A stretch of 64,000 nt of DNA from Candidatus Proelusimicrobium tauri (lineage in GTDB: Bacteria; Elusimicrobiota; Elusimicrobia; Elusimicrobiales; Elusimicrobiaceae), in the NCBI GenBank assembly GCA_002311025.1, contig DBYY01000004.1:1-64000 (forward strand), in the 5' to 3' direction. The translations under genes were made by a program, and so were the position numbers. Positions 41,857 to 51,225 of the stretch are shown one piece after another. The notes under the pieces are model-generated. The model did no database searches. It was not told where the DNA came from and saw nothing but the letters and a program-made list of their open reading frames with translations. Within the stretch, counting starts at the first letter, position 1. Each line of letters opens with the position of its first letter.

Positions 41857-43928
41857 ATAAATTATTGTTAATTCCGATTGTAATTTCTTTGATTGCTTTA
41901 CTTACGGCATTTATTAAAGCAATAAATGTCTACAAAAAACCGCGCGGAACAAAAGCGATGAAAGTTATCAGTAATGCTATTCAAGAAGGGGCAAGTGCTT
42001 TCTTAACAAGAGAATATAAAGTTCTCTTTGTTGTTGTGGTTTTCGTTGCACTCTTGCTTGCGGTTTCTAATAAAGGTTATTTAAGTTGGGTTGCTGTTTC
42101 CTTTATGGTAGGGGCATGTTTCTCCGGTCTTGCGGGTTTTGTCGGGATGAAAGTTGCTACCTTTACCAATGCCAGAACGGCCTGTGCGGCAAAAAAGTCC
42201 TTAAATGAGGCCTTAAGGGTCGCCTTTGGCGGCGGAACAGTAATGGGTCTTAGTGTTGTAGGTCTTTCTTTACTGGGTATTTCGACCTTGGCTTATATCT
42301 ATATTTTGGTTTTTGGTTCTTCAAGAGAAGTTATGCAGGAAACCCTTTTGCCTGTTTTAACAGGGTTTTCACTAGGAGCAAGTTCCGTTGCTTTGTTTGC
42401 CCGTGTAGGCGGCGGTATTTATACAAAAGCGGCTGATGTGGGTGCGGATCTAGTCGGTAAAGTTGAAAGTAATATTCCCGAAGATGATGCAAGAAATCCC
42501 GCTACTATTGCCGATAATGTGGGCGATAATGTGGGCGATGTTGCCGGTATGGGGGCTGATTTATTTGAATCTTACAGCGGTGCAATTTTAAGTTCTCTTG
42601 TTATTGGCGCAACGGCTACTATTTATTCTTCAAAAAATGAATTGAGTTTAATTTACTTACCCTTAATTCTTTCGGCTTTGGGCATAGTTTCTTCCATATT
42701 GGGAACTTTTGCTGTAAAAATCGGCAGAAGAATAAATCCGCAATGGGCTTTAAATAAAGGCCTTTATTTGGCGTCGCTATTATTTGCTGTTTTTGCTTTT
42801 CCGGCAATAAAAATGTTTGCACCGAAAAAATTTATTTTTGGTTATCGAACTTATTGTTATAGCGGTATTTACTATGCTGTTTTAATAGGTTTAATTTGCG
42901 GCATTTTAATAGGTCTTATAACCGATTATTATACGGCAGAAGGTAAAAAACATACAAAATTAATTGCTGAAAACTCTAAAAGCGGACCTGCTACCAATAT
43001 CATATCAGGCTTAGGGGTTGGTATGCTTTCGACAATGTGGCCTGCTATATTTATTTCTTTAGCGGTTGTTTTATCTTATAAATTTTCCGGTTTATACGGT
43101 GTGGCAATTGCTGGGCTTGGTATGCTCTCGACAACGGGTGTTCAACTTGCCGTTGATGCTTACGGACCTATTGCCGATAATGCAGGTGGCATAGCACAAA
43201 TGACAAATATGGCCCCTGAAGTCCGCCAAAGAACCGATAAACTTGATGCCGTAGGCAATACCACAGCGGCAATCGGTAAAGGTTTTGCCATAGGTTCTGC
43301 TGCTTTAACGGCTCTTGCTTTGTTTGAAGCATACAGAGTCTCCGTAGGTATAGACATTGTTAATATGGCAAATCCCTTTATGATGGCAGGTTTATTTTTA
43401 GGAGCGATGTTACCTTTCTTATTTTCCTCTTTAGCAATGGATGCGGTGGGTAAAGCGGCTAATGATATGGTTATTGAAGTACGCCGTCAATTTAAAGAAA
43501 TGCCCGGCATTTTAGAAGGCAAGCAAACTCCCGATTATAAAAAATGTGTGGATATTTCCACGACTTCGGCTATTAAAAAAATGATTTTACCTGCTTTAAT
43601 AGGTATTATTTCACCTGCTTTGGTAGGTTTTGTATTCGGTCCTTTAATGCTTTGCGGTTTAATTGTAGGGACAACCGTTTCCGGCGTTATGCTTGCTTTG
43701 TTTATGGCAAATTCCGGCGGGGCATGGGATAATGCTAAAAAATATATTGAATCACAAGAAGGCGGTAAAGGCACCGAGCAACATAAAGCCGCAGTTATAG
43801 GTGATACTGTCGGCGATCCGTTTAAAGATACCGCGGGACCTTCCTTAAATGTTTTGATGAAACTTATTTCAATTGTTGCGCTTACTATTGCACCGCTTTT
43901 AAAAATTATTACACCTCTTCTGAAATAA
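41853..43928 (+). CDS. hppA: Membrane-bound ion-pumping pyrophosphatase, K+-dependent type
   Basis: 691 aa, about 16 membrane helices. Substrate motifs: DVGADLVGKVE followed by DNVGDNVGDVAGMGADLFESY, DNAGGIAQM, and GDTVGDPFKDTAGPS near the C-terminus. In GNTTAAIGKG, A472 and G475 sit where K+-independent enzymes have Lys and Thr, so this is the K+-dependent class, which includes Na+ pumps as well as H+ pumps. The ion cannot be fixed by eye. It saves PPi energy, typical for fermenters. GGAGG precedes the ATG. Confidence 0.96.
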   Translation: MNKLLLIPIVISLIALLTAFIKAINVYKKPRGTKAMKVISNAIQEGASAFLTREYKVLFVVVVFVALLLAVSNKGYLSWVAVSFMVGACFSGLAGFVGMKVATFTNARTACAAKKSLNEALRVAFGGGTVMGLSVVGLSLLGISTLAYIYILVFGSSREVMQETLLPVLTGFSLGASSVALFARVGGGIYTKAADVGADLVGKVESNIPEDDARNPATIADNVGDNVGDVAGMGADLFESYSGAILSSLVIGATATIYSSKNELSLIYLPLILSALGIVSSILGTFAVKIGRRINPQWALNKGLYLASLLFAVFAFPAIKMFAPKKFIFGYRTYCYSGIYYAVLIGLICGILIGLITDYYTAEGKKHTKLIAENSKSGPATNIISGLGVGMLSTMWPAIFISLAVVLSYKFSGLYGVAIAGLGMLSTTGVQLAVDAYGPIADNAGGIAQMTNMAPEVRQRTDKLDAVGNTTAAIGKGFAIGSAALTALALFEAYRVSVGIDIVNMANPFMMAGLFLGAMLPFLFSSLAMDAVGKAANDMVIEVRRQFKEMPGILEGKQTPDYKKCVDISTTSAIKKMILPALIGIISPALVGFVFGPLMLCGLIVGTTVSGVMLALFMANSGGAWDNAKKYIESQEGGKGTEQHKAAVIGDTVGDPFKDTAGPSLNVLMKLISIVALTIAPLLKIITPLLK

Positions 43929-43950
43929 AAGGTTTAAGGAAAATAAAACA

Positions 43951-43980
43951 GCCCTGATTTTTTAAAGTCAGGGCCGTTTT
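43951..43980. terminator. Bidirectional terminator, hppA / nudix
   Basis: GCCCTGA (43951-43957) and TCAGGGC (43968-43974) with a 10-base AT-rich loop, then CGTTTTT. It separates two convergent operons. Confidence 0.8.
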
Positions 43981-43996
43981 TATGAGATATTTTGAT

Positions 43997-44434
43997 TTAT
44001 AGAACTTCTGAAATATTTTTTGTAAGCAAAGCGTTTTCTTCTTCCACAAGTTCAAGTAAGCGTTTATCGCTTGGATATTCCACCATTTCTTTTGCTTTGT
44101 TTATTGAAACCCAATTTATTGCCAAAATTTCCGAAGGGTCATGTTTGCCTATACGCCCAAGTTTCTTCATTAAATACCATTGAACCACTTTGCGGACATA
44201 TCTGCCCTTTAAGGTAAAAGCATAACGCACTTTTAAAAGAGGTTTAACAATAGAGGCCTTATAACCGGTTTCTTCAAGCACTTCTCTTAAAGCGGCCTGA
44301 CGCGGGGTTTCCCCTTGTTCAATATGGCCTTTGGGGAAAGTCCAAATCTTGCGTCCCTTCATGCTCTTAACCTGAACAAGAAGGACTTTATTGTTTTCTA
44401 AAATAACTCCGCCGCAAGAAAATTCCGCAAACAT
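43997..44434 (-). CDS. Nudix hydrolase
   Basis: 145 aa. A complete Nudix box from G36 to G57: GHIEQGETPRQAALREV then LEETG, with E42, R50, E51, E54 and E55 in place. PKGHIEQGE and the C-terminal WVSINKAKEMVEYPSDKRLLE resemble the bis-nucleotidyl tetraphosphatase or ADP-sugar clades, but the substrate is not certain. AGAGGT lies before the ATG. It follows gatA by 3 bp. Confidence 0.9.
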   Translation of the reverse strand: MFAEFSCGGVILENNKVLLVQVKSMKGRKIWTFPKGHIEQGETPRQAALREVLEETGYKASIVKPLLKVRYAFTLKGRYVRKVVQWYLMKKLGRIGKHDPSEILAINWVSINKAKEMVEYPSDKRLLELVEEENALLTKNISEVL

Positions 44435-44437
44435 TTT

Positions 44438-45829
44438 TTACCTCTGCTCTAAAATTTTTGCCAGTCCGTAAAGTTTGTTTTCGTCAAAATAATTACCGTA
44501 TAACTGAATGCCGATAGGTAAATTGTTTTTATCTTTACCGCAAGGCACAGACAAAGCCGGCAAACCTGCCATATTAGCAGGAACGGTATATAAGTCCGCC
44601 AAGTATAATTCCAAAATATTATTTATTTTTTCGCCGAGTTTAAAAGCCGTGCTGGGTGTCGTCGGCATTAAGATAATATCAACTTCCTTAAAGGCTCTTT
44701 GGAAATCTTCTTTGATAATCTCTCTAACTTTTTGCGCCTGTAAATAGTAATCTTGTGCGTGTGCGCTGCCAAGAGAGTAAGTGCCGGTCATAATTCTGCG
44801 TTTAACTTCCGGTCCGAATTTTGCCCTATCTTTTAAGTAAGTATCTTCTAAATCTTTTGCTGTTTTATCGCTAAAACCATATCTAAGGCCGTCAAAACGG
44901 GCAAGATTACTGCTGGCTTCGCTACCGGCTAAAATATAATAACAGGGGGAAGAATACTTCGCGTATGGCAAAGTTATTTCTTTAATTTTTATACCCTGTT
45001 TTATAAAAGTTTCTTTAGTATTGTTTATAGCGGCTAGAATTTCTTCATTTAAGCCTTCAAGAAAGTCTGAGGGGATACCGATGGTTAAATCTTTAATATT
45101 TTCTTCTTTTAGAATAAAAGGTTTTGTGTAGGAAGAATCTTTTTTATCTTCCGCGCTGATAATACTTAAAATAAAGGCATTATCTTGGCTATCTAAAGTT
45201 ATGGGAGCAATTTGGTCTAAACTTGAAGCAAAAGCAATAAGTCCGTATCTTGAAACAGAACCGTAAGTTGGTTTTACACCGCAAACTCCGCAAAAAGCAG
45301 AAGGTTGGCGTACTGAGCCGCCGGTATCACTACCGAGGGCAACGCTTACCATACCGCTTGCAACGGCTGCGGCACTGCCGCCACTGGAGCCGCCGGGCAC
45401 TCTTGTTAAATCGTGGGGGTTTTTAACCACGCCGAAAGCGGAGTTTTCATTTGAAGAACCCATAGCAAATTCATCCATATTTGTTCTGCCGATAATTATG
45501 GCATCTTCTTTAAGTAGTTTTTCTACTACACTTGAATTATAAGGCGCAACAAAGTTCTCAAGCATTTTGCTTGCGCAAGTTGCTTTGTGTCCTTTGTATA
45601 AAATATTATCTTTTATGGCGATAGGCAATCCGGCAAGGCGCCCTCTTTGTTCAAGAGGTTTTTTATCTATTTCTTCGGCTTTTTTAAGGGCTTCTTCTTC
45701 GTAAACTTCCAAAAAAGCGTTGATTTTAGGGTTTAATTCTTTGATAACTTTTAAACTTTCTAAAACGGTTTTAACGGCGGTTGTTTTGCCTTCTTTTATT
45801 TCGCTAAGTATTTGGCGGGCTGTTTTCAT
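44438..45829 (-). CDS. gatA: Asp/Glu-tRNA amidotransferase subunit A
   Basis: 463 aa, amidase signature family. The Ser-cisSer-Lys triad is K73 in AIKDNI, S148 in PGGSSGGS and S172 in GSDTGGSVRQP. It supplies ammonia from glutamine for making Gln-tRNA(Gln) and/or Asn-tRNA(Asn). It overlaps gatC by 4 bp. The gatB subunit is not in this window. Confidence 0.96.
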   Translation of the reverse strand: MKTARQILSEIKEGKTTAVKTVLESLKVIKELNPKINAFLEVYEEEALKKAEEIDKKPLEQRGRLAGLPIAIKDNILYKGHKATCASKMLENFVAPYNSSVVEKLLKEDAIIIGRTNMDEFAMGSSNENSAFGVVKNPHDLTRVPGGSSGGSAAAVASGMVSVALGSDTGGSVRQPSAFCGVCGVKPTYGSVSRYGLIAFASSLDQIAPITLDSQDNAFILSIISAEDKKDSSYTKPFILKEENIKDLTIGIPSDFLEGLNEEILAAINNTKETFIKQGIKIKEITLPYAKYSSPCYYILAGSEASSNLARFDGLRYGFSDKTAKDLEDTYLKDRAKFGPEVKRRIMTGTYSLGSAHAQDYYLQAQKVREIIKEDFQRAFKEVDIILMPTTPSTAFKLGEKINNILELYLADLYTVPANMAGLPALSVPCGKDKNNLPIGIQLYGNYFDENKLYGLAKILEQR

Positions 45830-46098
45830 AGAACTTTTTTTACCTTTAAAAAATTATCTTTCTTATCGTTAAAAGCATTTCTTAACGCGGCGGTATCTTC
45901 AAAAGATACGGGGGAATCTTCTCTTTGATAAGTGCAAGAAACCCCACCCTGTTTAGTAGGTTGGGTTTTAATTTCTTGTAATTTGGCAACCCACTGTAAA
46001 ACAGCATCAAGTTGTTTTGTATAAAGGGTTGCTTCTTCTTCGGTTATTTCGATTTTGGCAAGTTTTGCCGTTTTCTTAATTTCATCTAAAGTTATCAT
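45826..46098 (-). CDS. gatC: Asp/Glu-tRNA amidotransferase subunit C
   Basis: 90 aa. Typical GatC: ITLDEIKKTAKLAKIEIT at 2-19, a helical middle, then the extended DSPVSFEDTAALRNAF. It is a chaperone-like belt around GatA-GatB. Located 3 bp after the M15 peptidase stop, an unusual neighbour. Confidence 0.93.
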   Translation of the reverse strand: MITLDEIKKTAKLAKIEITEEEATLYTKQLDAVLQWVAKLQEIKTQPTKQGGVSCTYQREDSPVSFEDTAALRNAFNDKKDNFLKVKKVL

Positions 46099-46101
46099 AT
46101 A

Positions 46102-46857
46102 CTACATATTGTAGCAATTTTCTTCAAGGCAGGCATTAAGAGTATTTAAAAAATCGACTTGACTATCATGAAAATATATTTTTTGTAAGGTAGCACCCAG
46201 CGGCGTGATATAGCGATAATGCCACGGCTCAAAAGCATAACCGGTTTTTTCTTGTTGACCTTCGGGGAAGGATAAACTAAAACCGAAAGTTTCTGCATTT
46301 TCTTTAAGCCAAGCATATTCTTTTGTATTAACGAAAGAATTTTCAACGCTGTTTATATCAACGGCTGTGCCTAGTTGATGTTGTGACTGGCCCGGGCGGG
46401 CAATAAATTTATCGGTATGTTCCGGTCCTCTGTTGGCAAGACTTCTGTTATAAATTTCCGTTTGTCTTTGAAAGGAGCGAAAGCCAGAAAGTATCCAAAG
46501 ATTTATATCTTCTTTTTGTGCGGCTTGTGCCATTTTTTCAAAAGCATCAAAAGTTTCTTGGCGGACTTTTGCTTTACCTTCACCCACCAAATCCGTAGGT
46601 GTATAGTTTGAAGGTAGAGAATTGTCTTTATCTACAATATAAAATAAATAAGGGTCCATTCTTGCTTCATTCAATAAATTTTCGGGAAATAAAGCACACA
46701 TGGAAGAGCAATTTGCTTTTATTTGTCTTAAGTCTTTTTTTAAAGGTGCCATTTGTTCAGTAGTAAAAAGAGCACTTTGATCTGTCAAAGCGCGACAAAT
46801 CAAAGTGCAAGAAATTAAACAAAATACAAACAAAATAAGATGAACAATCTTTTTCAT
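46102..46857 (-). CDS. M15 (VanY-type) D-alanyl-D-alanine carboxypeptidase
   Basis: 251 aa with an N-terminal signal (1-23). It keeps the VanY signature: SGFRSFQRQTEIYNRSLANR near 124-143, SQHQLGTAVDI at 158-168 with H160 and D167, and FEPWHYRYI at 209-217 with E210 and H213. It trims terminal D-Ala from peptidoglycan stems. It is between a SpoIID-like wall protein and gatC. Cys pairs in the mature part suggest export. Confidence 0.9.
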   Translation of the reverse strand: MKKIVHLILFVFCLISCTLICRALTDQSALFTTEQMAPLKKDLRQIKANCSSMCALFPENLLNEARMDPYLFYIVDKDNSLPSNYTPTDLVGEGKAKVRQETFDAFEKMAQAAQKEDINLWILSGFRSFQRQTEIYNRSLANRGPEHTDKFIARPGQSQHQLGTAVDINSVENSFVNTKEYAWLKENAETFGFSLSFPEGQQEKTGYAFEPWHYRYITPLGATLQKIYFHDSQVDFLNTLNACLEENCYNM

Positions 46858-46863
46858 AAGGTT

Positions 46864-48018
46864 TTAAATCATTTGCTCAATCAGTTTTTGAGAGTTTAAT
46901 ATGTTTTCTTGATCTAAGAAAGAATTTTCAATTTTCTGTGTAGGATCGGCCTCATTATAACCATAGTAAATATTAAGATCATTATAATTAACAATTGTTA
47001 TTTTGGGGTGATAATGATTTATAATTTGCTTATAGTTATGTCCTGTCTTGGCATAGTCAATTAAACCATTTTGACAATCGCCTCTTCCACCTGCCGTAGC
47101 AGAGCATTTATTATCTTTGCAATAAGAGCAGGTTCCGCAGTAGGCACAGTAATAAATTTCTTCTAATTTACCGTTTTTGCTTACAACTAAGTTTTGAGTG
47201 GATTTTACGGCATTATTTACATCATCACTGGGGAAAGCATAATCGTCTAAATCTTCCACACTCATCTTACACAGATAAGCCTGATCTCTTTCATCCGGTC
47301 TTAATTGGAAATTTGTCCACAGTGTCTTTTGGTGATTTTTGTATTGGTCAATTCTCTCGGAAGTTTTCTGTAAAGCAAAAGTTCTTGCTAAAATTGCTTG
47401 TGCTTTATAGGCCTCGATATTATTGGCTTTTCTAAGTTCGCAATTTGTTACAAAAGATAAATATCGTTCCAAATTCACATTTTCGACTACGTAGAACATT
47501 TTGCTGCCGGTTGAAGAAGCATAGAAGGTGGGAATACCCCAGAAGGGGATAGTTCCTTGCAATTTTACTTCATCACCTTCTTTAAATTTGAATTTGAAGA
47601 AAGGTGTTGTTTCTTTTAAAATTTGTGAAGAAATAAAACTATCGGTAAAGTTTTTTATAGGGTTACTTGTTTGTTTTACTTTCGGATCAATAGTTTTTGT
47701 AAAATCTATATTTTTCCCCAAAGTTTGAACGACATCCACTCTTGAAGATGTTGTGCCAAGGCTTGTATACTTATAAGTATTTCCACTCTTATAACTTAAA
47801 GATAGAGAAAGTTTTTTGCCTCCTATTGCTTCCACTTTAAGACGGACATCTTTGCTTATAGGGCCATAGTAATGGTCCTTATTGATTACAATAGCGTAAT
47901 TTCTCAAAAATGTAAATTCTCTGATTTGCATATTTGAGTTGATTTGAACTTTTAAATCTTTTGCGCCAAGCGGAACAAGGAGCAAAAGTGCAAAAAGGGA
48001 TACAATTATTCTTTTCAT
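46864..48018 (-). CDS. SpoIID/LytB-domain protein with Cys-rich catalytic region
   Basis: 384 aa, signal peptide 1-19. The SpoIID core begins near E194 in NCELRKANNIEAYKAQAILA and continues to TQNLVVSKNGKLEEIYY. SpoIID enzymes are lytic transglycosylases on denuded glycan. Where the family has a YhStSGGxT-like motif, this protein reads YYCAYCGTCSYC, giving C291, C294, C297, C300, then C305 and C315. This could be a metal or disulphide knot and may alter activity. GAGG lies before the ATG. Non-spore-formers also have such proteins. Confidence 0.78.
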   Translation of the reverse strand: MKRIIVSLFALLLLVPLGAKDLKVQINSNMQIREFTFLRNYAIVINKDHYYGPISKDVRLKVEAIGGKKLSLSLSYKSGNTYKYTSLGTTSSRVDVVQTLGKNIDFTKTIDPKVKQTSNPIKNFTDSFISSQILKETTPFFKFKFKEGDEVKLQGTIPFWGIPTFYASSTGSKMFYVVENVNLERYLSFVTNCELRKANNIEAYKAQAILARTFALQKTSERIDQYKNHQKTLWTNFQLRPDERDQAYLCKMSVEDLDDYAFPSDDVNNAVKSTQNLVVSKNGKLEEIYYCAYCGTCSYCKDNKCSATAGGRGDCQNGLIDYAKTGHNYKQIINHYHPKITIVNYNDLNIYYGYNEADPTQKIENSFLDQENILNSQKLIEQMI

Positions 48019-48087
48019 GACTTAACCTCTCTTTTGTTTCTATACTTAATAATATATATCAAATATCTAAAAAAGTCCAGAGTAAAA

Positions 48088-48146
48088 AGACCCATAGATA
48101 AATAGGCCTTTTGACCTAGAGCGCAAAAGAACTATTTTTGTATAAT
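48088..48146 (+). promoter_or_regulatory. adhE promoter with TAGGYC dyad
   Basis: AGACCCA (48088-48094), eight bases, then TAGGCCTTTTGAC (48103-48115) continuing to CCTA, which makes the dyad TAGGCC-TTTT-GACCTA. TATAAT is at 48141-48146, 38 bases after the dyad start, as in the second secreted paralog. There is no good -35 box, which suggests an activator. Confidence 0.55.
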
Positions 48147-48175
48147 AAATATAAGTCCATATTAAGGGGAATATT

Positions 48176-50773
48176 ATGCCATTAGAAGAGTTAAATTCAA
48201 TTATAGAAAGAGTAAGAAAAGCACAAAAAGAATATAGCACTTTCAGTCAAAGTAAAGTAAATAAAATCTTTCAAGCGGCTGCTATTGCCGCTTCCCGCGC
48301 AAGAATTGAACTTGCCAAATTTGCCGTTGAAGAAACCGGCATGGGTGTTATGGAAGATAAAGTCATTAAAAATCATTTTGCTTCCGAATATATTTACAAT
48401 AACTATAAAGATACAAAAACCTGCGGCGTAATAAGTGAAGATGACTCTTTTGGTTATGCCCAAGTGGCAGAACCTATTGGTATAATTGCAGGTATTATAC
48501 CTACAACAAACCCTACTTCTACGGCAATTTTTAAATCTCTGCTTGCTTTAAAAACAAGAAACGGCATAATTTTTTCACCCCATCCGAGAGCAAAAAAATC
48601 TACTATTATGGCAGCAAAAATCGTGCTTGACGCCGCCGTTAAAGCAGGCGCACCCGAAGGCATTATCGGTTGGATAGAAAACCCCACAACCGAGTTAAGC
48701 GATGCTCTTATGAAGCATCCCGGAGTTAATTTGATTTTAGCAACCGGCGGACCGGGGATGGTTCACGCAGCATATAGTTCAGGCAAGCCTGCAATCGGCG
48801 TCGGTGCGGGAAACACACCTGTTGTTATTGATGAAACTGCCGATATAAAAATGGCCGTAAGTTCTGTTATTATGAGTAAGACTTTTGATAATGGTGTCAT
48901 TTGCGCAAGCGAGCAGGCAATAATAATTTGCGAGCAAGTTTACAAAGAAGTTTTAGAAGAATTTAAATTACGTGGTTGTTATGTCGTAAACGCGGAAGAA
49001 AAAGTCCTTCTAGCCAAAACAATTATGCCCGATGGTGTTAAATTAAATTCTGCAATCGTCGGACAAAGTGCTTTTAAAATTGCCGAAATGGCAAGTTTAA
49101 CAGTGCCGCAAGATACAAAAATTTTAATTGCCGAGTGTGAAAAAATCGGCGGACAAGAAGTTTTTTCGCACGAAAAACTCTCTCCCATACTTGCCTGCTA
49201 TAAATCAAAAGATTTTAAGCACGCCGTGAAAACCGCAGAAGCACTTGTTGAACTTGGCGGCGCGGGCCACACTTCGGTTTTATATACCGAAGAAACAAAT
49301 AAAGAAAATATTGAATTTTTTGAAAAGTTTATGCATACGGGCCGCGTTTTAATCAATATGCCTTCTTCGCAAGGGGCTATCGGTGATGTTTATAACTTTA
49401 AACTTGCACCTTCCTTAACGCTTGGTTGTGGTTCTTGGGGTGGTAATTCCGTAAGTGAAAATATCGGAGTAAAACACCTTTTAAACATTAAAGCCATTGC
49501 CCAAAGACGCGAAAATATGCTTTGGTATCGCGTTCCGCAAAAAATTTATTTTAAACGTGGCGCGCTTGAAATCGGTATCAGCGAACTTAAAGATAAAAAA
49601 CGCGCTTTAATCATAACCGATAAAAATATGGAAACCTGCGGTTATGTTAAAACCGTTGGAGATATGCTTGAAAAGTTCAATATTTCTTTTGAGGTTTTCA
49701 GCGGTGTTCTGCCCGACCCTAATATTGCAACAATCAATTCCGCTTTAAAAATGACGGAAAAATTTAAACCGGATTTGTTTATCGGTCTTGGCGGAGGTTC
49801 GCCTATGGATGCGGCTAAAATGATTTGGCTTATGTATGAAAACCCGCACCTTTCCTTTGAAGATATTGCAGCCAGATTTATGGATATAAGAAAGCGTATT
49901 TACAGCATACCCGAAGAAGGCAAAAAAGCACTTTTGGTCGCAATACCCACAACTTCGGGCACAGGTTCAGAGGTTACGCCTTTTACCATTATTACCGACG
50001 AAAGAACCAATACAAAATACGCCATTACCGATTATGCAATTACGCCCGATATGGCTATTGTTGACCCGGATTTCGTTATGAATATGCCTAAAAAACTTGC
50101 GGCTTATTCGGGTCTTGATGTTATGGTCCACGCAATAGAGGCCTATACTTCAATAATGTCAACCAACTTTACAGAAGGTCAAGCGCTAGAGGCCCTGAGA
50201 CTCATTTTTAAATATCTTAAGGAATCTTATGATAAAGGCGCAGACGCTCCTTTGGCAAGGGAAAAAATGCACTACGCGGCAACTATTGCCGGTATGGCTT
50301 TTGCAAATGCCTTCCTTGGTTTATGCCACTCTATGGCGCATAAACTGGGCGGTATGTTCCATGTGCCGCACGGTCTTGCCAATGCTTTGTTAATTAGTTA
50401 TATTATTGAATTTAACGCAACAGATAAACCGACAAAGCAAGGTCTTTTCCCGCAATATAAATATCCTTTTGTTAAAGGCCGCTATGCAAAAATCGCGCAA
50501 TTTTTACATCTTGGCGACGGGCTTGATAAAGACGGCCGCGTTGCTTCTTTAGTTAAAGCAATTGAAAAACTTAAAGAGCAACTTGATATACCTAAATCAA
50601 TTAAAGAATACGGTATTGACGAAAAAGAATTCTTTGCCAAACTTGATGAAATGAGCGAACTTGCTTTTGACGATCAATGCACCGGTGGTAATGCGCGCTA
50701 TCCTTTGGTTAGCGAAATTAAAGAAATCTTTACTAAAGCATATTACGGCGAAAAACCGAAATCTCTTTTATGA
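48176..50773 (+). CDS. adhE: Bifunctional acetaldehyde-CoA / alcohol dehydrogenase
   Basis: 865 aa, full length. Residues 1 to about 440 are the CoA-acylating aldehyde dehydrogenase, with nucleophile C243 in DNGVICASEQ and LATGGPGMVHAAYSSGKP before it. Residues about 450-865 are the iron alcohol dehydrogenase: GLGGGSPMDAAKMIW, PTTSGTGSEVTPF, and the iron site in DVMVHAIEAY and HSMAHKLGGMFHVPHG. It reduces acetyl-CoA to ethanol with two NADH and usually forms spirosomes. AAGGGG precedes the ATG. Confidence 0.97.
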   Translation: MPLEELNSIIERVRKAQKEYSTFSQSKVNKIFQAAAIAASRARIELAKFAVEETGMGVMEDKVIKNHFASEYIYNNYKDTKTCGVISEDDSFGYAQVAEPIGIIAGIIPTTNPTSTAIFKSLLALKTRNGIIFSPHPRAKKSTIMAAKIVLDAAVKAGAPEGIIGWIENPTTELSDALMKHPGVNLILATGGPGMVHAAYSSGKPAIGVGAGNTPVVIDETADIKMAVSSVIMSKTFDNGVICASEQAIIICEQVYKEVLEEFKLRGCYVVNAEEKVLLAKTIMPDGVKLNSAIVGQSAFKIAEMASLTVPQDTKILIAECEKIGGQEVFSHEKLSPILACYKSKDFKHAVKTAEALVELGGAGHTSVLYTEETNKENIEFFEKFMHTGRVLINMPSSQGAIGDVYNFKLAPSLTLGCGSWGGNSVSENIGVKHLLNIKAIAQRRENMLWYRVPQKIYFKRGALEIGISELKDKKRALIITDKNMETCGYVKTVGDMLEKFNISFEVFSGVLPDPNIATINSALKMTEKFKPDLFIGLGGGSPMDAAKMIWLMYENPHLSFEDIAARFMDIRKRIYSIPEEGKKALLVAIPTTSGTGSEVTPFTIITDERTNTKYAITDYAITPDMAIVDPDFVMNMPKKLAAYSGLDVMVHAIEAYTSIMSTNFTEGQALEALRLIFKYLKESYDKGADAPLAREKMHYAATIAGMAFANAFLGLCHSMAHKLGGMFHVPHGLANALLISYIIEFNATDKPTKQGLFPQYKYPFVKGRYAKIAQFLHLGDGLDKDGRVASLVKAIEKLKEQLDIPKSIKEYGIDEKEFFAKLDEMSELAFDDQCTGGNARYPLVSEIKEIFTKAYYGEKPKSLL

Positions 50774-51222
50774 ATATAGTTTTAATTAACCCCGAAATTC
50801 CTTTCAATACCGGCAATATCGGCAGAACTTGTGTGGCTACAAACAGCGTTTTGCACCTTGTCGGTAAACTCGGTTTTAAACTGGACGAAAAAGAAATCAG
50901 ACGCAGCGGACTTGATTATTGGCCTAAATTAAATTACAAAAGACATATGTGCTTTGAAGATTTTTTAGCGACAGTTAAAGACCCCTCACGCTTATTTTTC
51001 TTTTCCACAAAAGCAACAAAAAATCTTTGGGATATAAAATTTAAGGCAGATGATTATCTTGTTTTTGGTAGCGAATCTTGTGGACTCCCCAAGGAACTTT
51101 ACAAAATTTATAAAGACCAACTTTATAAAATTGAACAACCCGGTCCTGTTCGTTCATTAAATTTATCAACTTCGGCCGCGGTTTGTTTATATGAGGCCTT
51201 GCGCCAGACTTTACATAAATAA
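50770..51222 (+). CDS. trmL: tRNA (cytidine/uridine-34 2'-O)-methyltransferase
   Basis: 150 aa, minimal SPOUT protein. INPEIPFNTGNIGRTC at 6-21, VFGSESCGLPKEL near 97-109 and RSLNLSTSAAVCLYEALRQ near 127-145 are the SpoU motifs. TrmL modifies the wobble base of tRNA-Leu. It overlaps adhE by 4 bp. Confidence 0.93.
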   Translation: MNIVLINPEIPFNTGNIGRTCVATNSVLHLVGKLGFKLDEKEIRRSGLDYWPKLNYKRHMCFEDFLATVKDPSRLFFFSTKATKNLWDIKFKADDYLVFGSESCGLPKELYKIYKDQLYKIEQPGPVRSLNLSTSAAVCLYEALRQTLHK

Positions 51223-51225
51223 AAA

